Source of the DNA: an uncultured Opitutaceae bacterium
Lineage (GTDB): Bacteria > Verrucomicrobiota > Verrucomicrobiia > Opitutales > Opitutaceae
Reading direction: 5' to 3'
Assembly (NCBI GenBank): GCA_937902925.1
Contig: CALFNN010000070.1
Coordinates: 1 to 64,000 of the forward strand
DNA: 64,000 bases
Made by a program: the position numbers and the translations under genes. Below the pieces are notes generated by a model. The model was given only the letters and a program-made list of their open reading frames with translations. It ran no database searches and was not told where the DNA came from. This document shows, piece by piece, positions 26,141 to 35,225 of this stretch; within the stretch, counting starts at the first letter, position 1, and each line of letters begins with the position of its first letter.

Positions 26141-27163
26141 CTAATTCCGGTGTGCGATTGCTGTGTAATGACCGGATCGCCAAATCGCGGGCGTTGTGCC
26201 CTCCCACGAACGAAATGCTCGGTAGAACGATCGGGGATCGTCATATCCAAGAAGATAGGCCGCTTCGTTTATCTCAATCGATGGCTCGGCGAGGTATTGC
26301 CGCACAAGCTCCTTCCTGGCTTCTAAAAGCAACTGTCGGAAACTCGCACCCTCGTCAGTTATTCTACGTTGCAAAGTGCGCCCGCTTACGCCGAGTTCCC
26401 GGGCCACCGCGAGGATGTCGGGACGGTTGCCCGCCAGCAGCCGCTTAAGAACCCATTTCACGCGATCTCCGATTCGAGCCTGTGCTTTTCGCCCGGCGAG
26501 TTCCTTGTCCAGTTGAGGGTCGAGCATCTCCAAGAGATCGGAGTTGTATGTGACGAAGCGGCGATCAAGGTCCGCTGGACGAAGGACCAGCGCGTTGCGG
26601 CGGGCGCGAAACTTCACCGGACACTGGAAATGTTGTTCGTGTGCTCTCGATGGCTCTGGCGCTCGCTTCAGCTCAACGCGCTTGGGATGAATTGACGTTT
26701 CAGTGCCGCGGCTACCGAGCTTGATTAGAGAGGTAGAAATTGCGTCCGTCAGCGCAGGAGGTCCATCCTCATTGGAGTATAGCCAACGGGTCTCGATCAC
26801 GCATTCCTCCTTTTCTTCGGAGATCTTCATTTCTTCGGGGCAGCATAGCTCCTTGTAACGCGCAATTCGTGAAAGCGCATCGCGAAAGTCACGGGCGTGC
26901 TGCGCCGCAACGGCGAACGGATGAAAGCTTTCAGAGTCGATCTCTTGTCCAAGCCTCAATCCTATCGCGGGGTCGGAACTCAGTTCGCCAACCGCCCGCC
27001 AGAGAGAAAAGTATTGCCCCGTAGAAACGACGGCTTTCTCGCCGTCATAGAGGCTGATCGGCAGCCCGCTCTGGCGAAGAACGGTTGTTGGCGTGAGCCC
27101 CATTTTGCGCACGCCTCCCCAGAATACATTTGATGCTTTGAATCGGTCCGGCGGTGAGTTCAC
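26141..27163 (-). CDS. AraC-family transcriptional regulator
   Basis: A 340-residue regulator. Residues about 20-210 resemble the arabinose-binding-like N-terminal domain of OruR/ArgR-type regulators (LRQSGLPISLYDGEKAVVS, YFSLWRAVGELSSDP, IGLRLGQEI). The C-terminal double helix-turn-helix is clear: DILAVARELGVSGRTLQRRI, then EINEAAYLLGYDDPRSFYRA and a final RSWEGTTPAIWR. The gene is visibly AT-richer than most of the window and lies at the end of a minus-strand set with an SDR and an aldehyde dehydrogenase. It probably controls that set; a candidate operator lies at 29789-29817. Confidence 0.9.
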   Translation of the reverse strand: MNSPPDRFKASNVFWGGVRKMGLTPTTVLRQSGLPISLYDGEKAVVSTGQYFSLWRAVGELSSDPAIGLRLGQEIDSESFHPFAVAAQHARDFRDALSRIARYKELCCPEEMKISEEKEECVIETRWLYSNEDGPPALTDAISTSLIKLGSRGTETSIHPKRVELKRAPEPSRAHEQHFQCPVKFRARRNALVLRPADLDRRFVTYNSDLLEMLDPQLDKELAGRKAQARIGDRVKWVLKRLLAGNRPDILAVARELGVSGRTLQRRITDEGASFRQLLLEARKELVRQYLAEPSIEINEAAYLLGYDDPRSFYRAFRSWEGTTPAIWRSGHYTAIAHRN

Positions 27164-27245
27164 GGGATACGGGATGGAATTATAGAGAGTTCGTCCGATT
27201 CGACACGAGTGAGAAAGGCCTTGGGCGCCGCCTTGAAAAAATGGT

Positions 27246-27356
27246 TCACGAATCGGCCTTGTCCGTTGCGGTTACGATGATAAGGCCAAGTAAGATGATG
27301 ACGACAGGGATCATAGTATGAAAAATTTTGAAGCGAACGGCGCAGTTCAGGCCCAT
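27246..27356 (-). CDS. Possible small membrane peptide between SDR and AraC genes
   Basis: A 36-codon open frame beginning 8 nt after the SDR stop (MGLNCAVRFKIFHT, then MIPVVIILLGLIIVTATDK). Its second half is a strongly hydrophobic single-span segment, and an internal ATG at 27314 would give a 22-residue peptide of almost only that segment. No clear Shine-Dalgarno sequence is seen. It could be a real small membrane protein of the acquired cassette or a chance frame in AT-rich DNA. Confidence 0.25.
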   Translation of the reverse strand: MGLNCAVRFKIFHTMIPVVIILLGLIIVTATDKADS

Positions 27357-27363
27357 CGCCTCG

Positions 27364-28245
27364 CTAAGTTCGCGGTCCTTTTTGATCGTTTTGAGTAAAG
27401 TCGGTGGAAAGGCTCAGCTCCCGCCACCCTTTGTCGGCTTCCATTCGGACCAGGTCGGCCTGCTCGGCCGCCTTGACCGCGTCACTACCGAGCAGCAGGC
27501 GCAGAGGCGATTCCGCCAAGTCCGCGATAGACAGCAGCGCTTTTGCTGCTTTTGCAGGATCACCCGGCTGTGAACCCGAGAAATCACGCTGGTAGCGGGC
27601 CATCTGGCCGACGGTGGCAGAGTATTCGGGCCGCCCTTCGCGAATCGTCGTTGAAGCGCCCGCAAAATCGGTGCGAAAACCACCCGGTTCAATGATCGTT
27701 ACTTTGATTCCCAAGGGTCCGACCTCCTTGGCGAGCACCTCAGAGAAGCCCTCGACTCCCCATTTTGCCGCAGAATAGGCTGCGCGACCCGGAGGTCCCA
27801 GGCGTCCTCCGACTGACGAAAACTGCATGATGTGACCCGACCGTTGTTCTCGCATTATCGGGATGGCCACCTTGGTGACGATGATTACGCCAAAGAGATT
27901 GGTTTCAATCTGCGCGCGAAAATCGGCGAGGCTGGTATCTTCAATCGACCCGATGTCGCCGTAGCCGGCATTGTTTACGAGCACATCCAGACGCCCAAAG
28001 GCTTCCGTGGCCATCTTGACGGCATCACTCGCCGCTTGTTCGTCACTCACATCGAGCGCAATCGTGCGAACCCTATCGCCATAGCGCCGCGCCAGATCGT
28101 CAAGTTGGGCGGGCTTGCGCGCCGTCGCGACCAGCTTGTGGCCGGCTGCCAAGACGGCTTCGGCGAGCGCCCGGCCCAAGCCGCGGGAACTCCCGGTGAT
28201 TAACCAGACCCGAGAGCGCGGGATGTCATTTGATTTTGAATTCAT
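27364..28245 (-). CDS. Short-chain dehydrogenase/reductase (classical SDR)
   Basis: A 293-residue cytoplasmic oxidoreductase. It has the cofactor motif TGSSRGLGRALAE, the NNAG motif (VLVNNAGYGD), Ser in QFSSVGG, and the catalytic Tyr-xxx-Lys in AAYSAAKWG. PGGFRTDFAG follows, as in the NADP-type oxidoreductases near 290 residues. It reduces or oxidises an alcohol/carbonyl pair; the substrate is not identifiable. It is the middle gene of the AT-richer set, 63 bp after the aldehyde dehydrogenase gene. The start at 28245 (MNSKSND) is preferred over 28308, which adds unrelated residues. Confidence 0.92.
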   Translation of the reverse strand: MNSKSNDIPRSRVWLITGSSRGLGRALAEAVLAAGHKLVATARKPAQLDDLARRYGDRVRTIALDVSDEQAASDAVKMATEAFGRLDVLVNNAGYGDIGSIEDTSLADFRAQIETNLFGVIIVTKVAIPIMREQRSGHIMQFSSVGGRLGPPGRAAYSAAKWGVEGFSEVLAKEVGPLGIKVTIIEPGGFRTDFAGASTTIREGRPEYSATVGQMARYQRDFSGSQPGDPAKAAKALLSIADLAESPLRLLLGSDAVKAAEQADLVRMEADKGWRELSLSTDFTQNDQKGPRT

Positions 28246-28308
28246 GGTGGTTCGGTCGTTTGAAATTTCGGAAATTAGACGGGGAGTCCCGTGCGTCCAA
28301 AAATGCAC

Positions 28309-29742
28309 TTATGACAGGATCGCCTTCGGCTCGCAGAATTCGTCCAGGCCGAAAATTCCACCCTCTCGGCCAATCCCCGACTGCTTGAATCCGCCGAAAG
28401 GCGCCAACGGGTCATGGTTGAGGGTGTTGATCAATACACGGCCGGCCTCGATTTGGGAAGCGACCCGCTTTGCTCGATCCAGATTGGCCGAGCTGACGTA
28501 AGCTTGGAGGCCATACACGGTGTCGTTGGCGATTTGGACCGCCTCTTCCTCGGTTTTGTAGGAGATGATCGAAAGCACCGGGCCAAAGATTTCCTCTCTG
28601 GCAATGCGCATGTCATTAGTGACGCCGGCAAAGACGGTGGGCTTGACGAAGAAACCTTCCTCCTCGATTCCCTCGGGCTTTCCTTCTCCGCCGACGATCA
28701 GCTCCGCTCCCTCGTCGAGCCCGATTTTGATATACTGGCTCACGCGGTCATACTGTTTACGGCTCACGAGTGGTCCGATCGCGGTTTGTGGATCCCGTGG
28801 ATTACCGACTTTCAATTTTTCCACGGCGCTTTTCACGAGTGCCTTCACTTCTGGCAGGCGGTGCTCCGGCACAATAAGCCGTGAGCCGGCAATACATGCC
28901 TGCCCGTTGTTCATGAAACAGGCGGTCACAGCCATCGGGATTGCTTTGGTGAGATCGGCGTCGTCCAGGATGATGTTGGGTGACTTCCCGCTCAATTCGA
29001 GCGTGATGCGCTTCATCGTGTCCAACGCGGCCCGAGCAATCTCCTTCCCGATTTGCGTCGAACCGGTGAACGCAATTTTTGCGACATCCGGATTTCTGGC
29101 CAACTCGCCGCCCACAATGGCGCCGCGGCCGTTGACGACATTGATGATCCCGGCCGGCAAACCGGCATCATGAAAACACTCGGTCAGAATCTGCGTTTGG
29201 ATCGCGCTCATCTCGCTAGCCTTGATGACGACCGTGCAACCCGCCGCGATGGCGGGTGCAAGTTTGATGCAGATCGAACCAGCGTTCGAGTTCCAGGCCG
29301 TCAGGATCGCGGAAACTCCCAACGGCATGAGCACGACCGTCGATGCTCCCACTTTCCTCTCAAACGCAAACCCTTGAAGGAGCTGCTTGAACTGCAGGAA
29401 GCTTTCGGCCGCGATGCGGTTCGACCATTCGGCTCTTTCTACCGTCGCGCCGTATTCCTCGATCGTCGCCTCTTTCAAATCATTGATCCGCCTCAGAACG
29501 GCGTCGTGCAAGCGCTGCAAGTAGTCCATGCGCGTCGCAACGCTGGACGCCGAAAAATCCTTGAACGCAACTTTTGCCGCGGTGATGGCCCGACGCGTGT
29601 CCGCTTCATCGCCCAGCGTTACGCGGCCGATCAATTTTGCGGTTGTTGGATTGATCAGATCGACGACTTCGCTTCCGCGTGGGGTCACGAATTCTCCGTT
29701 AATGTAGATCTTATCGACGAGTTTTGTTTGTGTGAGGTTCAT
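28309..29742 (-). CDS. NAD(P)-dependent aldehyde dehydrogenase
   Basis: A 477-residue enzyme of normal family length. The oxyanion Asn region is LTAWNSNAGS, the cofactor site has KASEMSAIQT and FTGSTQIGKEI, the general base Glu is in LELSGKSPNII, and the nucleophilic Cys is in NNGQACIAGSRL. EEIFGPVLSIISY and the C-terminal FGGFKQSGIGREGG complete the pattern. It oxidises an aldehyde to the acid in the cytoplasm; the natural aldehyde is unknown. It is first in the AT-richer minus-strand cassette and is preceded by a 21-bp-spaced direct repeat. The start at 29742 matches the family N-terminus. Confidence 0.93.
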   Translation of the reverse strand: MNLTQTKLVDKIYINGEFVTPRGSEVVDLINPTTAKLIGRVTLGDEADTRRAITAAKVAFKDFSASSVATRMDYLQRLHDAVLRRINDLKEATIEEYGATVERAEWSNRIAAESFLQFKQLLQGFAFERKVGASTVVLMPLGVSAILTAWNSNAGSICIKLAPAIAAGCTVVIKASEMSAIQTQILTECFHDAGLPAGIINVVNGRGAIVGGELARNPDVAKIAFTGSTQIGKEIARAALDTMKRITLELSGKSPNIILDDADLTKAIPMAVTACFMNNGQACIAGSRLIVPEHRLPEVKALVKSAVEKLKVGNPRDPQTAIGPLVSRKQYDRVSQYIKIGLDEGAELIVGGEGKPEGIEEEGFFVKPTVFAGVTNDMRIAREEIFGPVLSIISYKTEEEAVQIANDTVYGLQAYVSSANLDRAKRVASQIEAGRVLINTLNHDPLAPFGGFKQSGIGREGGIFGLDEFCEPKAILS

Positions 29743-29788
29743 GCCCCAACAATACCAACCACGGCCACACTTGTGACTGACCGATTGC

Positions 29789-29817
29789 GCCAATCTAGTG
29801 GCAGAACATGCCAATCT
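29789..29817. promoter_or_regulatory. Candidate AraC-type operator: direct repeat spaced 21 bp
   Basis: The octamer gccaatct occurs at 29789-29796 and again at 29810-29817, exactly 21 bp apart, about 47-75 bp upstream of the aldehyde dehydrogenase start. Two direct half-sites two helical turns apart are the usual layout for AraC-family activators, and an AraC gene closes this same cassette. No promoter elements were identified with confidence. Confidence 0.5.
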
Positions 29818-30009
29818 GGCGCCTGGCGGATATTTCAGGATGGTGCGGCAACCTCGTGTCCCAGAAGGAACCCTCTCAGAAACATCGCGGGCAACTGAGC
29901 ATTCCACGACGCAGGGGGCTTATCCCGATCAGGGGCGTTTTAGAAACAGTGGATTTCAATCGCATCGAATCGGCTTGGGCTAACGCCTACGGGTCACTGA
30001 CCCCGGCCC

Positions 30010-30028
30010 CCGGGCTCAACGAGCCCGG
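30010..30028. repeat. REP-like hairpin (ccgggctc...gagcccgg)
   Basis: A perfect 8-bp stem with a short loop (ccgggctc aac gagcccgg), followed by ctacatc. It lies just past the end of the aldo/keto reductase gene. The same unit recurs at 32812 and in variant form at 35898, so it is a dispersed element that may also act as a terminator. Confidence 0.65.
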
Positions 30029-30043
30029 CTACATCGCGCAGCG

Positions 30044-31042
30044 TCAACTGAAGCCGAGCACCGGGTGCGGCTCGTAGGGTTCCTCGAGCGCGGCGACCTC
30101 CTCGGTCGTCAGGCGCACCGCGAGCGCCGCGACGGCATCGGTCAAGTGATGCGGTTTCGTCGCCCCGACGATCGGCGCGGTGATATACGGCTTGCCGAGC
30201 ATCCAGGCCAGCGCGACCTGGGCCCGGGGCAGCCCGCGCCGCCCGGCAACCTCGCCGAGCCGGTCGACGACCTTGCGATCGCTCTCCTCGGTGCGCCGAT
30301 ACATGCCGTTCCCGAATTGATCGGTCTCGGAGCGCTTCGTGGTTTCGGATTGCCAGGCGCGGGTCAGCCGGCCGCGCGCGAGCGGGCTCCAGGGAATCAC
30401 GCCGATGCCCTCCGCCTGGCAGAGTGTCATCATCTCGCGCTCCTCCTCGCGATAGAGGAGGTTGTAGTGGTTCTGCATCGAAACGAAACGCGTCCAGCCG
30501 TGCCGGTCCGCGAGATAAAGCGCCTGCGCAAACTGCCACGCATGCATCGACGAGGCGCCGAGATAGCGCACCTTGCCCGCCTTCACGACGTCGTGCAGCG
30601 CCTCCAGCGTTTCAGCGATCGGCGTTTCGTAGTCCCAGCGATGGATCTGGTAGAGATCGACGTAATCCATGCCAAGCCGGCGCAGGCTCTCGTCGAGTTC
30701 GTGCAGGATCGCCTTCCGCGAAAGTCCGCGACCGTTGGGCTCGTTGCGCATCACGCCGTGAACCTTCGTCGCAACAACGACGGACTCGCGGCGGGCGTGG
30801 CGCTTGAGGAATCGTCCGAGCACTTCCTCGCTGGCGCCGCTCGAGTAGACGTTGGCGGTGTCGAAAAAGTTGATCCCGAGATCGAGAGCCTGGCGGAGGA
30901 ACGGCTGGCTCTCCTCCTCGCCGAGGCTCCACGCGTGCCGGCCCGGCTTGGCGTCGCCGGTGGCGGGCGCGCCATACGTCATGCAACCGAGCGCGACGCG
31001 CGATACCTTGAGGCCGGTTCTGCCGAGATTAACGTAGTCCAT
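30044..31042 (-). CDS. Aldo/keto reductase
   Basis: A 332-residue (beta/alpha)8 oxidoreductase. It begins MDYVNLGRTGLKVSRVALGC. The catalytic Asp and Tyr are in FFDTANVYSSGASEE, the Lys in VVATKVHG, and the His in DLYQIHRWDYETPI. The NADP-binding end is APIVGATKPHHLTDAV. Family members reduce sugar or xenobiotic carbonyls with NADPH in the cytoplasm. It stands alone, divergent from the GH28 gene at 31282 with about 240 bp between. The start at 31042 fits the family; the longer frame does not. Confidence 0.93.
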   Translation of the reverse strand: MDYVNLGRTGLKVSRVALGCMTYGAPATGDAKPGRHAWSLGEEESQPFLRQALDLGINFFDTANVYSSGASEEVLGRFLKRHARRESVVVATKVHGVMRNEPNGRGLSRKAILHELDESLRRLGMDYVDLYQIHRWDYETPIAETLEALHDVVKAGKVRYLGASSMHAWQFAQALYLADRHGWTRFVSMQNHYNLLYREEEREMMTLCQAEGIGVIPWSPLARGRLTRAWQSETTKRSETDQFGNGMYRRTEESDRKVVDRLGEVAGRRGLPRAQVALAWMLGKPYITAPIVGATKPHHLTDAVAALAVRLTTEEVAALEEPYEPHPVLGFS

Positions 31043-31281
31043 GCGCGTCGTGATTTGATTCCGGGCCGGGCGAACGCCGCCGACCCCGGCACGTTGCAGC
31101 ACGCGCGGAGAATGACAAGGCGCATTGGCCACTTCGCGTATCGCGCCGCGGCGCCAGCGGCGCCAGTGTTCTCGGGAGTCCCCGTCGGCCCGGTCATGAT
31201 CCCACGAACTCGCCCGATTGCTCGCTTCGCCCGCGACGTTTTGTGCCGCGAAACGTCACTCTTCATCACGCGCACCCCGTC

Positions 31282-32778
31282 ATGAGCCACCTTCCCGTCC
31301 GTCCCCGCCTCGTCGCTTTCCGTTTTCTCGCGGCCACGTTCCTTGCGTGTTGCGTCTCCACCAGTCGCGCCGCCACGGAATTCCTCATCACGGAACACGG
31401 CGCGGTCGGCGACGGTTCGACGGTCAACACCAAGGCCCTCCAGTCCACCATCGATGCCTGCGCCGCGGCCGGCGGCGGCGTGATCGTCGTGCCGAAGGGC
31501 ACCTTCCTGACCGGCGCGCTCTATTTCAAACCCGGCGTGAATCTCGAGCTGCAGAAGGACGGCGTGCTCAAGAGCACCACCGTCATGGCCGACTTTCCGC
31601 CGATCTACACGCGCTGGGAAGGCATCGAGCGTTACTGGACGTCGGCCGTCTTGAATTTCGTGGGAACGAACGACGTCGTCGTCAGCGGCGAGGGCACCAT
31701 TGACGGTTCCGGCCTCGAATGGCCCGGGGCCGGCGCCCGCCGGGGCCCGCGACCGGCCGGTGCAGCCCGTTCGCCGAACGCGGCTGGACGCGGCCCGTCG
31801 CCCGCGGCCGCGGCCGGCCCGCTGCCGAAAGTCGATGACGTTTACCCGACGCCGTTGCCGACCACCTCCTCCATCAACCTCGCGCCCGATCCCGCCCATC
31901 TGCCGCCGATCAACGCCGCGGGCATTCCCCTGCCGGGCGGCGCGGGCCGTCTCGCCCCGCCGCGCGCGATCGTGTTTCAGGATTGCACGAACGTCCGCGT
32001 CTCCGGCGTGCACCTCAAGAACCAGGCGCGCTGGGGTTTCGTTTTCATTTATTGCCGCCACGTCGTCGCCGAGAACCTCGACGTTCATATCGACAGCTAC
32101 ATCCCCAGCTCCGATGGCATCGACGTCTGCTCGTGCCAGGACGTGCAGATTTCCCACTGCGACATCGCGTGCACCGACGACAACATCTCAATCAAGGCTG
32201 GCAAGGACGCCGACGGCCTGCGCGTGAACCGGCCGTGCGAAAATATCACGATCAGCGATTGCACCTTCGGCACCGGCGGTGGCGTCGCGATGGGCTCGGA
32301 AGTCACCGGTTCGATCCGCCACGTGCTCGTGCAGCGGTGCAAGTTCACCGGTTCCGGCTCCGCCGCGCGGATCAAGTCGCAACCGAGCCGCGGCGGCGTG
32401 ATCGAAGACATCGTCTATCGCGATTTCCAGATCGCCGACGTCGCCCGCGCTTTCAGCTTCGAGCTCGAATGGAGAATGGTGGGCCCCCCGCCGCCGCCGG
32501 CCAAGGTCCTGACGCAGGTTCGCAATGTCCGGCTGATAAATATCTCGGGCACGGCGCAGGCGGGCGGCGTGATCCAGGGCCTGACGGGCAGCCCGATCAC
32601 GGACCTCAAGATCGAGAATTGTCACGTGACTGCCCAGCGCGGCCTCGTCCTCTCGAACGTCGAGGCGCCCGATCTTTCCGGCCTCGACCTCAAGGTCGCC
32701 GAGGGCGAACCCCTCATCCGCCGTGACGCGACTGGATCAACTGAAGCAACTCCGCTGTCCGCCGCGCCCGCGCGGTGA
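31282..32778 (+). CDS. GH28-like protein with altered active site, secreted
   Basis: A 498-residue protein with a signal peptide (about residues 1-31) and a pectin-lyase-type beta-helix, starting FLITEHGAVGDGST. Motifs are SSDGID (276-281), TDDNISIK (298-305), GGGVAMGSE (332-340) and RIK (363-365). The third motif normally contains the catalytic-site His (GHGG...GSE), which is absent here, while the Asp residues and RIK are kept. Residues about 149-180 form an Arg/Gly/Ala/Pro-rich insertion. Activity on pectin is plausible but altered; a binding or unusual hydrolytic role is possible. Starts at 31282, where the signal sequence begins. Confidence 0.8.
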   Translation: MSHLPVRPRLVAFRFLAATFLACCVSTSRAATEFLITEHGAVGDGSTVNTKALQSTIDACAAAGGGVIVVPKGTFLTGALYFKPGVNLELQKDGVLKSTTVMADFPPIYTRWEGIERYWTSAVLNFVGTNDVVVSGEGTIDGSGLEWPGAGARRGPRPAGAARSPNAAGRGPSPAAAAGPLPKVDDVYPTPLPTTSSINLAPDPAHLPPINAAGIPLPGGAGRLAPPRAIVFQDCTNVRVSGVHLKNQARWGFVFIYCRHVVAENLDVHIDSYIPSSDGIDVCSCQDVQISHCDIACTDDNISIKAGKDADGLRVNRPCENITISDCTFGTGGGVAMGSEVTGSIRHVLVQRCKFTGSGSAARIKSQPSRGGVIEDIVYRDFQIADVARAFSFELEWRMVGPPPPPAKVLTQVRNVRLINISGTAQAGGVIQGLTGSPITDLKIENCHVTAQRGLVLSNVEAPDLSGLDLKVAEGEPLIRRDATGSTEATPLSAAPAR

Positions 32779-32811
32779 TAAAATTGCATCCGGAGTCGTC
32801 GACCCCTGCCT

Positions 32812-32830
32812 CCGGGCTCAACGAGCCCGG
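32812..32830. repeat. REP-like hairpin (ccgggctc...gagcccgg)
   Basis: Identical 19-bp unit to 30010-30028, again followed by ctacatc, placed 34 bp after the GH28 stop. It may end transcription of that gene. Confidence 0.65.
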
Positions 32831-32879
32831 CTACATCCGGCGACATTCCTTTTCGGGTAATGGGTCAGTTTGCCCGGAT

Positions 32880-32927
32880 GTAGGTCGGGCTTCACGCCCG
32901 ACACGTCGGGCGTAAACCCCGACCTAC
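32880..32927. repeat. Long REP-like palindrome (gtaggtcggg...)
   Basis: Outer arms gtaggtcggg and cccgacctac are perfect complements, and inner arms cgcccgac and gtcgggcg pair across a short loop. The 48-bp element lies about 90 bp before the start of the six-hairpin glycosidase gene, so it would be in that gene's leader or upstream of its promoter. Confidence 0.7.
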
Positions 32928-33019
32928 AAAAAACAGACCAAACCGACCCACCACCCCTTTCGCTGCTCCTCACGACAAATATTCTTAGCCTCCATTCTCC
33001 GCCCCATCCGTTCCAGCGC

Positions 33020-35185
33020 ATGATCAAGATGCCTCATTCGATCCGTTCGGCCTTCGGTCATTTCGCGCCGGCGCTTGCGACGATGCTGGTCTTGGCGGTC
33101 GCACGGTCGCCGGCCGCGGAGGCCGCCCCGCCGCGCATCGACCGGCGGGCGCTGGTGGCGCGGCATAATGTCACGTTGACGAAATTCGACGTGACCAACC
33201 CGCTCTCGGTCGGCAACGGCGGCTTCGCGGTCACCGTGGACGCGACCGGCCTGCAGACGTTCGCCACCAATTATGCGCGCGCGTTTCCGCTGTGCATCAT
33301 GTCCGACTGGGGCTGGCACTCCTCGCCGAACCCCAACGGGTGGACGATCGACAATTTCCCTTTCGTGCCTTTCGACACCCACGGACGCGCAGTGCCGTAT
33401 GCGGACCAGGTCGGCGAAGCCAATAACTTTCTCCGCAACAATCCCCACCGGCTTGATCTCGGGCAGCTCGGTTTTGTCCTGACGAAAAAGGACGGCCAGC
33501 CGGCGCAGATGACGGATCTCGCCGACGTGAGGCAAACGCTCGATCTGTGGACCGCCACGATCTCCAGCCACTTCACCCTCGAGGGCGACGCGGTCGACGT
33601 GCGCACGGTCTGCCACCCCGACTCGGATGAAATCGCGGTCCGCGTCGAATCGCCGCTCGTCGGCGAGGGCCGCATCGGAGTCTTCACGGCATTCCCCTAC
33701 GGCTCGCCCCAGCGCTCCGCGGCGGATTGGAACCAGCCAAATGCGCACACCACGACGGTGTCGCACCCGTGGGCTGACAGCGCGCTGTTTGCGCGGAAGC
33801 TCGACGCCGACACCTATTGGGCCGCGGCCGCGTGGTCGGCCGGCGCGAGGTTTTCCGAGACCGGGCCGCACCGGTATCTCGTCACGCCGGCCGCCGGTTC
33901 GAAAAGCTTCGAGTTCTGCTGCCGGTTTTCCCCAACTCCACCCCCCGCGCCGCCCGCGGATTTCGCCGCCACGGCCGCAGCCGTCGTGAAGCATTGGAAT
34001 GACTTCTGGAGCACCGGTGGCGCGATCGATCTTTCATCCAGCCGCGATCCTCGCTGGATGGAACTCGAACGCCGCATCGTCCTCTCGGAATACCTGACCG
34101 CGATCCAGAGCGCCGGCCGCACGCCGCCGCAGGAAACCGGACTCAGCTTCAACAGTTGGAACGGCAAGTTTCATCTCGAGATGCACTGGCTCCATGCGGC
34201 GCATTTTGCGCTGTGGGGCCGGCTGCCGTTGCTGGAAAAAAGTCTCGGCTTCTATTCCCGCATCCTGGAACGCGCGCGCAGCACGGCGCAAAAGCAGGGC
34301 TACGCCGGTGCGCGCTGGCCGAAGATGACGGACCCTTCCGGGGCCGAGTCGCCATCGAAGACCGGCCCGTTTCTCATCTGGCAGGAGCCGCACCCGATTT
34401 ATTACGCCGAACTCGCCTACCGCGACCGCGGCGACCGGGCGACGCTCGCGAAATACCGTGACGTCGTTTTCCAGACCGCGGAGTTCATGGCGTCCTTCGC
34501 GTGGAAGGATCCGGCGACGGGAGAATACGTGCTCGGCCCGCCGCTGAAGTCCGCGCAGGAGACGCTTCCACGCGAGACGACCGCCAATCCGGCGTTCGAG
34601 CTCGCCTACTGGCGCTGGGGCCTGGAGACCGCGCAGAAGTGGCGCGAGCGGCTGGGCCTGCCGCGCGACCCCAGGTGGGACGACGTGATCCGGCATCTGT
34701 CGCCGTTCCCGGTGTCCGACGGCAAGTATCTTTTCACGGCCACCACGCCCGACAGTTACTCCAACCCGAAATGGTCGACCGATCATCCCGCGGTGCTGAT
34801 GGCCATGGGCTTTCTGCCCGGCGAGGGCATCGACCGCGCCACCATGAGCGCGACGCTGGACTGGATTTGGGACCATTGGAACTGGCCGAGCGCCTGGGGC
34901 TGGGATTGTCCGATGGTCGCGATGACCGCCGCCCGACTCGGCGAGCCGGCCCGCGCCATCGACGCGCTTCTCCGCGACACGCCAAAAAACGTCTTCACCT
35001 CAAACGGCCACAACTTCAACACCGCCGGATTCCTGAATGTCTACCTGCCCGGCAACGGAGCGTTGCTCGCCGCCACGGCAATGATGGCCGCGGGTTGGGA
35101 TGGTGCGCCGCCGGGCAACGCACCCGGCTTTCCGGCGGATGGATCGTGGACCGTGAAGTGGGAAGGTTTGAAAAAAGCGCCGTAG
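33020..35185 (+). CDS. Secreted six-hairpin glycosidase (GH65-like fold)
   Basis: A 721-residue protein with a signal peptide ending near SPAAEA. The N-terminal half is a beta-sandwich (NPLSVGNGGFAVTVDATGLQTF). The C-terminal half is an (alpha/alpha)6-type region with FNSWNGKFHLEMHWLHAAHF, ARWPKMTDPSG, WQEPHPIYYAELAY, FELAYWRWGLETAQ, and a Trp-rich WDHWNWPSAWGWD. The Glu in KFHLEMHW and in WQEPHP are candidate catalytic residues, by analogy only. Proteins of this look in Opitutaceae are usually annotated as GH65-like or hypothetical; the substrate is unknown. ATG 33020 is used, with 33029 as an alternative nine bases downstream. Confidence 0.7.
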   Translation: MIKMPHSIRSAFGHFAPALATMLVLAVARSPAAEAAPPRIDRRALVARHNVTLTKFDVTNPLSVGNGGFAVTVDATGLQTFATNYARAFPLCIMSDWGWHSSPNPNGWTIDNFPFVPFDTHGRAVPYADQVGEANNFLRNNPHRLDLGQLGFVLTKKDGQPAQMTDLADVRQTLDLWTATISSHFTLEGDAVDVRTVCHPDSDEIAVRVESPLVGEGRIGVFTAFPYGSPQRSAADWNQPNAHTTTVSHPWADSALFARKLDADTYWAAAAWSAGARFSETGPHRYLVTPAAGSKSFEFCCRFSPTPPPAPPADFAATAAAVVKHWNDFWSTGGAIDLSSSRDPRWMELERRIVLSEYLTAIQSAGRTPPQETGLSFNSWNGKFHLEMHWLHAAHFALWGRLPLLEKSLGFYSRILERARSTAQKQGYAGARWPKMTDPSGAESPSKTGPFLIWQEPHPIYYAELAYRDRGDRATLAKYRDVVFQTAEFMASFAWKDPATGEYVLGPPLKSAQETLPRETTANPAFELAYWRWGLETAQKWRERLGLPRDPRWDDVIRHLSPFPVSDGKYLFTATTPDSYSNPKWSTDHPAVLMAMGFLPGEGIDRATMSATLDWIWDHWNWPSAWGWDCPMVAMTAARLGEPARAIDALLRDTPKNVFTSNGHNFNTAGFLNVYLPGNGALLAATAMMAAGWDGAPPGNAPGFPADGSWTVKWEGLKKAP

Positions 35186-35225
35186 GATCGGGTTCATGCC
35201 CGGCTAGATTTCTCGGCTACGCCGC

